From the NCBI RefSeq assembly GCF_000428585.1, contig NZ_AUAF01000037.1, positions 1 through 36,498 of the forward strand: DNA of 36,498 nucleotides, read 5' to 3'. Shown piece after piece: positions 32,295 to 36,498 of this stretch. Origin of the DNA: Zooshikella ganghwensis DSM 15267. Its GTDB lineage: Bacteria > Pseudomonadota > Gammaproteobacteria > Pseudomonadales > Zooshikellaceae. Each line of letters starts with the position of its first letter. Position 1 is the stretch's first letter. The notes beneath the pieces were generated by a model, which was given only the letters and a program-made list of their open reading frames with translations, was not told the DNA's origin and did not search any database. The position numbers and the translations under genes are program-made.

Positions 32295-34844
32295 ATGGAG
32301 CCATCAATTTATCGTTACATTCTCAAGCACACCCTAAAGGATCAAGTTCTCATATTGTTGTTAACGTTGGTTTCTTTTCCTATTGTTTATGCCTCATTGG
32401 AAGTCCCTAAACATATTATTAATAGTGCGATTAATGGCAAAGATATTCCTGATGCTGTCATGGGGTACCCAGTTGATCAACTTGGCTATTTGTTTTTTCT
32501 TAGTGGATTATTTTTGCTGCTGGTGGTTATCAATGGTGCCATTAAGTATGTACTGAACGTTTATCGTGGTGTTGTCGGTGAACGAATGTTACGGGACCTG
32601 CGCCTGGAACTCTTTAGTCGTATTTTGCGTTTTCCTATTCCTCATTTTAAAAAAGTCTCTCAGGGAGAAATCATTCCTATTGTGACAGCTGAGACTGAGC
32701 CTCTGGGTGGTTTTATTGGTGAAGCTTTTGCCCTCCCCGCCTTTCAGGGAGGATTATTGATAACCTATTTGTTCTTTATCTTTAATCAGGATGCGCTGTT
32801 AGGGGTGGCGGCTGTCGCCTTGTACCCTTTGCAGATGTGGGTGATTCCAAAACTACAAGCTAAAGTAAATCAACTGGGCAAGCAACGTGTACTGGCAGCA
32901 CGCCGCCTAGGTGATCGTATCGGTGACAGTATTGCGGGTATTCAGGAGATCCATGCGTTTGGGGCTGCGGGACGAGAACGGTCTAATGTACTGGAGCGTG
33001 TGCAACATATCTTTATGATTCGTTTGCGCATCTACAAACTGAAGTTTTTTATTAAATTCCTTAATAACTTCTTATCAAAAGTCACACCCTTTTTCTTTTA
33101 CTCCATTGGTGGTTACTACGTTATAAAAGGTGAGTTATCGCTAGGTGCGTTAATTGCTGTGCTTGCTGCCTATCAAGATCTGGATGCACCCTGGAAGGAG
33201 CTGCTGAAGTTTTATCAAACCAAAGAGGATGTGCGGATAAAATACGAACAAATTATTGAACAGTTTGACCCTGAAGGTTTGCTACCAGAAGCTTTGCAAT
33301 CAGGTAAAGCTGAATTACTTCCGGTTGAACAGCTTTCTTTGATGGCCCGTAATGTCAGCTATGCCGAGTACAGTAATGTCAATATTGTGAATAATCTTAG
33401 TGTTGAATTATTGCCTCAGCAGCATACCGCTATTGTTGGGCCTGAAGGCAGTGGTAAAACAGAGTTTGCTAAATTGTTATCTCGCTTGTTACAACCGAAA
33501 ACAGGACGTATTGAATTAGCGGGTCAAAATATTCAACTGCTTAATGAGCAGACATTAAGTAAGCATGTAGCGTATGTTGGTGCTCATGCACATTTTTTTG
33601 CAGGCACGATTAGGGAAAACCTTTATTATGGTGTTGATCCAGAGTCTGCCTCAGAGAATGCAAGTTGTTATTGTCAGCAGCAGGTTGACAAGGTTGATAG
33701 CGAGGTTATGGACCTGCTTGCAGAAGTTCAACTGCAGGATGATGTCTATCACTATGGTTTACAGAGCTATATTGATCCTGAACAAGACCCGGACTTAGCA
33801 GCCGCAGTGCTTGAGCTTCGTCATGCACTGCGTGCTTCACTGCACGCGGCGGAGATGGATGATTTAGTCGAGTTTTTCGATTGGGATAAATACAACGAGA
33901 ATTTATCTGTTGCGGAAAACCTCTTATTTGGTTCATCGCGCACCATTTCATTGGATTACAACAAGCTGGCTCGTCATCCATTGATTCACCAGTCTTTAAA
34001 AGAAGTTGATTTAATGGGTGAAGCACTCCGTGTAGGTTATGAACTGGCAAAAATCATGGTGGAATTGTTTGCTGATGTAGAACCTGGCAGTGACCTTTTT
34101 GAGCGTTTTAGTTTCATTAAGTCAGAGGAGTTACCGGAGTATAAACAGTTGCTCACAAAAACCAGTGTCGACTCGTTGCTGAAGTTGCCAGTAACACAAC
34201 AGGAGATGCTATTAGTCCTATTATTCCAGTTAGTGCCAGCCCGTCACCGTTTGGGGCTGCTGACGGAAAGCCGAAAAACCAAACTATTGCTGGTTCGTAA
34301 AAAATTATTTCTTGCCCTGCAAAAGGAAGCGCATGATTTACAGTTGTATGATGCTAATGAATATAATGCCGCATTAACCCTGCAAGAAAACATTTTATTT
34401 GGCAAAATCGTATATGGTCAGGCGCGTGCTCAAACAGAAATCAGTCAGCGCATTGATGAACTAGTGCAGGAGTATCAATTGCGTACGCAAATTATGTGTT
34501 ACGGATTGGATTTTTCGGTAGGGACTTCGGGTTCTCGTTTATCAGTAGCTACGCGACAGAAGTTGGCCATTGTGCGTGCATTGTTGAAAAAACCAAATTT
34601 TCTTATTGTTAATCAAGCCACCAGTGTGCTGGACCTCGGAGCTGAACGGCATATTATTCACTGTGTTTTGAAGCGAATGAAAGACCAAGGTGTATGCTGG
34701 ATATTGGGACGCATAGAACAAACATCTGCTTTCGATTATGTGCTGGTTATGGAAAAAGGTCATATCGTCGACCAAGGAGAATATGCCAGCTTGAAAGACA
34801 ATAGTCCGGCTTTTCAAGCATTATTGACTGGTAGTGCAGGTTAA
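32295..34844 (+). CDS. ABC-exporter-like protein with degenerate, insertion-bearing nucleotide-binding domain
   Basis: The 849-residue protein has an N-terminal ABC exporter transmembrane domain (about 10-310; six helices) and a single nucleotide-binding domain. An open TTG at 32280 exists, but the ATG at 32295 is preceded by GAGTGG and preferred. Walker A is intact (GPEGSGKT, about 382-389). A stretch of about 240 residues separates the Q-loop region from the signature region. The signature reads LSVAT instead of LSGGQ, Walker B reads FLIVNQATS where the family has LDEATS, and the H-loop His is Gly (WILGRIEQ). Three ENLxxG-type motifs (about 441, 541 and 698) suggest duplication within the insertion. 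ATP hydrolysis is doubtful. It may bind ATP without turnover, or act as a regulator or scaffold. Neighbours imply glycoconjugate export. Confidence 0.82.
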   Translation: MEPSIYRYILKHTLKDQVLILLLTLVSFPIVYASLEVPKHIINSAINGKDIPDAVMGYPVDQLGYLFFLSGLFLLLVVINGAIKYVLNVYRGVVGERMLRDLRLELFSRILRFPIPHFKKVSQGEIIPIVTAETEPLGGFIGEAFALPAFQGGLLITYLFFIFNQDALLGVAAVALYPLQMWVIPKLQAKVNQLGKQRVLAARRLGDRIGDSIAGIQEIHAFGAAGRERSNVLERVQHIFMIRLRIYKLKFFIKFLNNFLSKVTPFFFYSIGGYYVIKGELSLGALIAVLAAYQDLDAPWKELLKFYQTKEDVRIKYEQIIEQFDPEGLLPEALQSGKAELLPVEQLSLMARNVSYAEYSNVNIVNNLSVELLPQQHTAIVGPEGSGKTEFAKLLSRLLQPKTGRIELAGQNIQLLNEQTLSKHVAYVGAHAHFFAGTIRENLYYGVDPESASENASCYCQQQVDKVDSEVMDLLAEVQLQDDVYHYGLQSYIDPEQDPDLAAAVLELRHALRASLHAAEMDDLVEFFDWDKYNENLSVAENLLFGSSRTISLDYNKLARHPLIHQSLKEVDLMGEALRVGYELAKIMVELFADVEPGSDLFERFSFIKSEELPEYKQLLTKTSVDSLLKLPVTQQEMLLVLLFQLVPARHRLGLLTESRKTKLLLVRKKLFLALQKEAHDLQLYDANEYNAALTLQENILFGKIVYGQARAQTEISQRIDELVQEYQLRTQIMCYGLDFSVGTSGSRLSVATRQKLAIVRALLKKPNFLIVNQATSVLDLGAERHIIHCVLKRMKDQGVCWILGRIEQTSAFDYVLVMEKGHIVDQGEYASLKDNSPAFQALLTGSAG

Positions 34845-35103
34845 TGAGTGATCGTTATCAAACTACAATAGATACACATTTAAAAAGTGTCTCTTGGGCT
34901 GGCGGGCTTGACTCTCACTAGCCCATGCTGGATCTCATCTAACTACTTGTTATGGATGGCTTGTATTATTAGGCTTCGTGTTGTTTTTGGGTGAGATAGA
35001 CTTGGAAAAGGCTAGTAAATACAGTGATTATGGTTTAAATAATTTGCTTTATGCGTTATAAACCTCTATAAGTATTGCTGAATTCACAAGGCGCGAGAAT
35101 AGA

Positions 35104-35298
35104 ATGAGTACAGGTACAGTTAAGTTTTTTAGTGAAACAAAAGGTTTTGGTTTTATCACACCTAGCGAAGGTAAAGACCTGTTTTTTCATGTGTCACAAA
35201 TCCAAGGTCATGAGCCTCGCGATGGTGACAAAGTAGAGTTTGAGGTAGGCGAAAGCCAGAAAGGACCTTGTGCTATCAACGTTCAGGTTGTCGACTAA
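35104..35298 (+). CDS. Cold-shock protein, CspA family
   Basis: A 64-residue single cold-shock domain that binds single-stranded RNA and DNA. It starts MSTGTVKFFSETKGFGFITP with the RNP1 motif KGFGFI, followed by RNP2 in DLFFHVSQI. It ends in GPCAINVQVVD. The domain is complete, although the sequence is slightly short for the family. The upstream 250 bases have no gene; an A/T-rich 5' region is in keeping with a cold-shock leader but no cold-box is identified. A GGCGCGAGA stretch precedes the ATG. Confidence 0.93.
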   Translation: MSTGTVKFFSETKGFGFITPSEGKDLFFHVSQIQGHEPRDGDKVEFEVGESQKGPCAINVQVVD

Positions 35299-35313
35299 AA
35301 AACGATTAGGTAC

Positions 35314-35442
35314 CTATTGGGCCGGTGGAGCATCTTCAAACCCTTCCATTAGGTACTTCAATTCCTCCATTGCCAGCATATCCTCCCACCTAGCCTTCAA
35401 TGCTTCCAGCGTGCCCTGTTGTTGCTTATACAGCGGTATCAT
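35314..35442 (-). pseudogene. Small gene remnant
   Basis: The minus strand encodes a 42-residue frame, starting MIPLYKQQQGTLEALKARWE and ending EGFEDAPPAQ. The frame stays open about a dozen codons further upstream without an ATG before meeting a stop, and there is no ribosome-binding site at the ATG. The helical, charged composition looks like the C-terminus of a larger protein. I do not recognise it. The surrounding 35299-35728 holds no other plausible gene, so this is probably leftover accessory DNA. Confidence 0.35.
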
Positions 35443-35728
35443 TGGACCTACGGACGGAAGCTTAAATCGATCCTCATGTACTCCTTATACACTGTGATCC
35501 ACTGTCCAGTACTTCCTTGCTCTTACAAAAAAGTCACTACTTTTAGAGTGTGCCCGTAATGCTGTTTCTAGGTTTAGTTTCAAAGTCGTAAAAATGTTAC
35601 TCCTACAGTTGCGTTATACTTTTATGCTTCACAATCACCTCACTTGCAGTTGGCTATTTGATGCAATAATTAAGATAAGGAGTATGAAGTAAAGCCTGGG
35701 AAATAAAGCATCAAATGGAGAGGATGCC

Positions 35729-36175
35729 ATGAATAGCTATATAAAATTAATTACTAATTTATTTGTAGTTTTATTCACTCTGAGTGGAAAAATAAGTGCT
35801 AATCAATTCGATTGCTCAACATTGCCAAATGGCTCATAACCCGCATGCCCTTGCTGCCAAGACTTTTATGTTTGTGTAAGTGGTATGACAATATTACAAC
35901 GCTGTCCAGGAAATTTAGTTTATCAGCCCGAATTAGACCAGTGTTTACCACGGTCAGCAAATCCTGCGTGCGGTGCTTCTAAAGATGCATCTAGTTGTAT
36001 TGAAAACTGTATTGGACAACAAAATGGAATCTATCATTACTGCCAGAGTTGTAATGAGGCCATAGCTTGCTTTAGTGGCGCGTACTTTATTTTTAAATGT
36101 CCTGATCCTGATAAACCAGAAGGCTCTATATGGATTCCTAGGGGGGTTATATCAATAGCTCTATTAGATCATTAA
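35729..36175 (+). pseudogene. Secreted peritrophin-like (CBM14) chitin-binding protein, interrupted by an in-frame TAA
   Basis: The ATG at 35729 follows GGAGAGG. The first 25 codons give a signal peptide (MNSYIKLITNLFVVLFTLSG), then FDCSTLPNGS, then TAA at 35837-35839. The same frame continues without shift for 112 more codons to 36175: PACPCCQDFYVCVSG, RCPGNLVYQPELDQC, then a second Cys-rich unit with QSCNEAIACFSGAYFIFKCP. The Cys, Gly and aromatic spacing fits a CBM14/peritrophin-A chitin-binding domain and a second partial copy. A single point change restores one 148-residue secreted protein. The later ATG at 35885 would make a headless fragment. Either a recent pseudogene, a sequencing error or read-through. 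Confidence 0.65.
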
Positions 36176-36327
36176 GTAAGCTTTTTCCTCGGCACTTTAT
36201 AGTACCCCCTCTGCAATCGTGTGCTGCAGTAAATAACGTACAAGCCATACCGCTAATGTCTTCTTACTCAGTTCTCTGTCTGTTTAGTACGCTGCATTCA
36301 TTTCACGAATAGCCGTTTATTAGTTGT

Positions 36328-36498
36328 ATGAAGCAACCAAAGATTGAAACCTTATCGCCTGAAGCCTATCAGGATCTCCAGCAGGCTATTACGGCCTCAT
36401 CATTAAGTCAGGACCATAAAAACCTCGTCATAGGCGTGTTGGATCTCTGTTTATGGCTTCAGCAAAAACTCACCTTCTCAAAAATCAGCATTAATACC
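36328..36498 (+). CDS. IS66-like transposase, N-terminal part, runs off the window
   Basis: A 57-codon open frame from ATG 36328 runs past the end. It begins MKQPKIETLSPEAYQDLQQA and continues with LVIGVLDLCLWLQQKL and FSKISI. The LSPEAY, LWLQxxL and SIxxL pattern resembles the N-terminal helical region of IS66-type transposases that precedes the zinc-finger-like domain. No ribosome-binding site is clear and I cannot see terminal inverted repeats within the window. If correct, an insertion sequence starts just downstream of the interrupted chitin-binding gene. Confidence 0.5.
   Translation, partial: MKQPKIETLSPEAYQDLQQAITASSLSQDHKNLVIGVLDLCLWLQQKLTFSKISINT

Noticed and set aside
35270-35497. 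75-codon plus-strand frame after the cold-shock gene
   Set aside because: Begins inside the cold-shock gene in another frame, Ser/Cys-rich low-information sequence, no start signal.
35885-36175. 96-residue protein starting at the internal ATG
   Set aside because: It is the tail of the interrupted secreted protein; its ATG has no ribosome-binding site and would lack the signal peptide and first domain half.

Overview
The window looks like the chromosome of a marine, non-enteric gammaproteobacterium of the Oceanospirillales/Hahellaceae/Pseudomonas type. This is inferred from gene content: the gacA(uvrY)-uvrC-pgsA-tRNA-Gly-tRNA-Cys block, the etfB-etfA operon facing an ETF:quinone oxidoreductase gene, a type II-like sulfide:quinone oxidoreductase and moderate A+T content. 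Most of it is ordinary core chromosome. The two ends (1-700 and 35300-36498) look like accessory DNA.

Layout. (i) 1-680: two short unrecognised reading frames on the minus strand separated by a 109-bp imperfect palindrome whose ends fit the integron attC core-site consensus. (ii) 800-7720, all minus strand: a large CPA1 Na+/H+ antiporter with a degenerate cyclic-nucleotide-binding fold, a small orphan, galU and manC/algA (UDP-glucose and GDP-mannose supply), and sqr. (iii) 7950-8270: a strong promoter with a structured non-coding stretch, then tRNA-Leu(UAA). (iv) 8465-11505: a zinc-ribbon membrane protein plus an SPFH/GYF protein, resembling the Bacillus YdjG/YdjI pair, and a TRIC/UPF0126 membrane protein. 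(v) 11743-15370: gacA, uvrC, pgsA, tRNA-Gly and tRNA-Cys. (vi) 15875-19734: etfB-etfA and the divergent ETF-QO gene. (vii) 19805-21244: a divergent aldehyde dehydrogenase.

(viii) 21580-34844 is the most interesting region. A cyclic-nucleotide-binding protein and an HD-like hydrolase form a pair. Two class III nucleotide cyclases lie head to head, one membrane-anchored and one cytosolic with a GAF-like N-terminus. They are followed by two convergent, translationally coupled operons. The plus-strand operon holds two MurG/COG4671-like glycosyltransferases and a polysaccharide-deacetylase-like protein. The minus-strand operon holds two GT4 glycosyltransferases and a histidine phosphatase. A divergent gene encodes an 849-residue ABC-exporter-like protein whose nucleotide-binding domain carries a long insertion and has lost its Walker B acid, catalytic Glu, signature and H-loop residues. 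I read this as a candidate nucleotide-signalled glycoconjugate system; the linkage is inference from position.

(ix) 35104-36498: a cold-shock protein, a gene remnant, a secreted chitin-binding (peritrophin-like) gene interrupted by one in-frame TAA, and the start of an IS66-like transposase reading frame that runs off the window.
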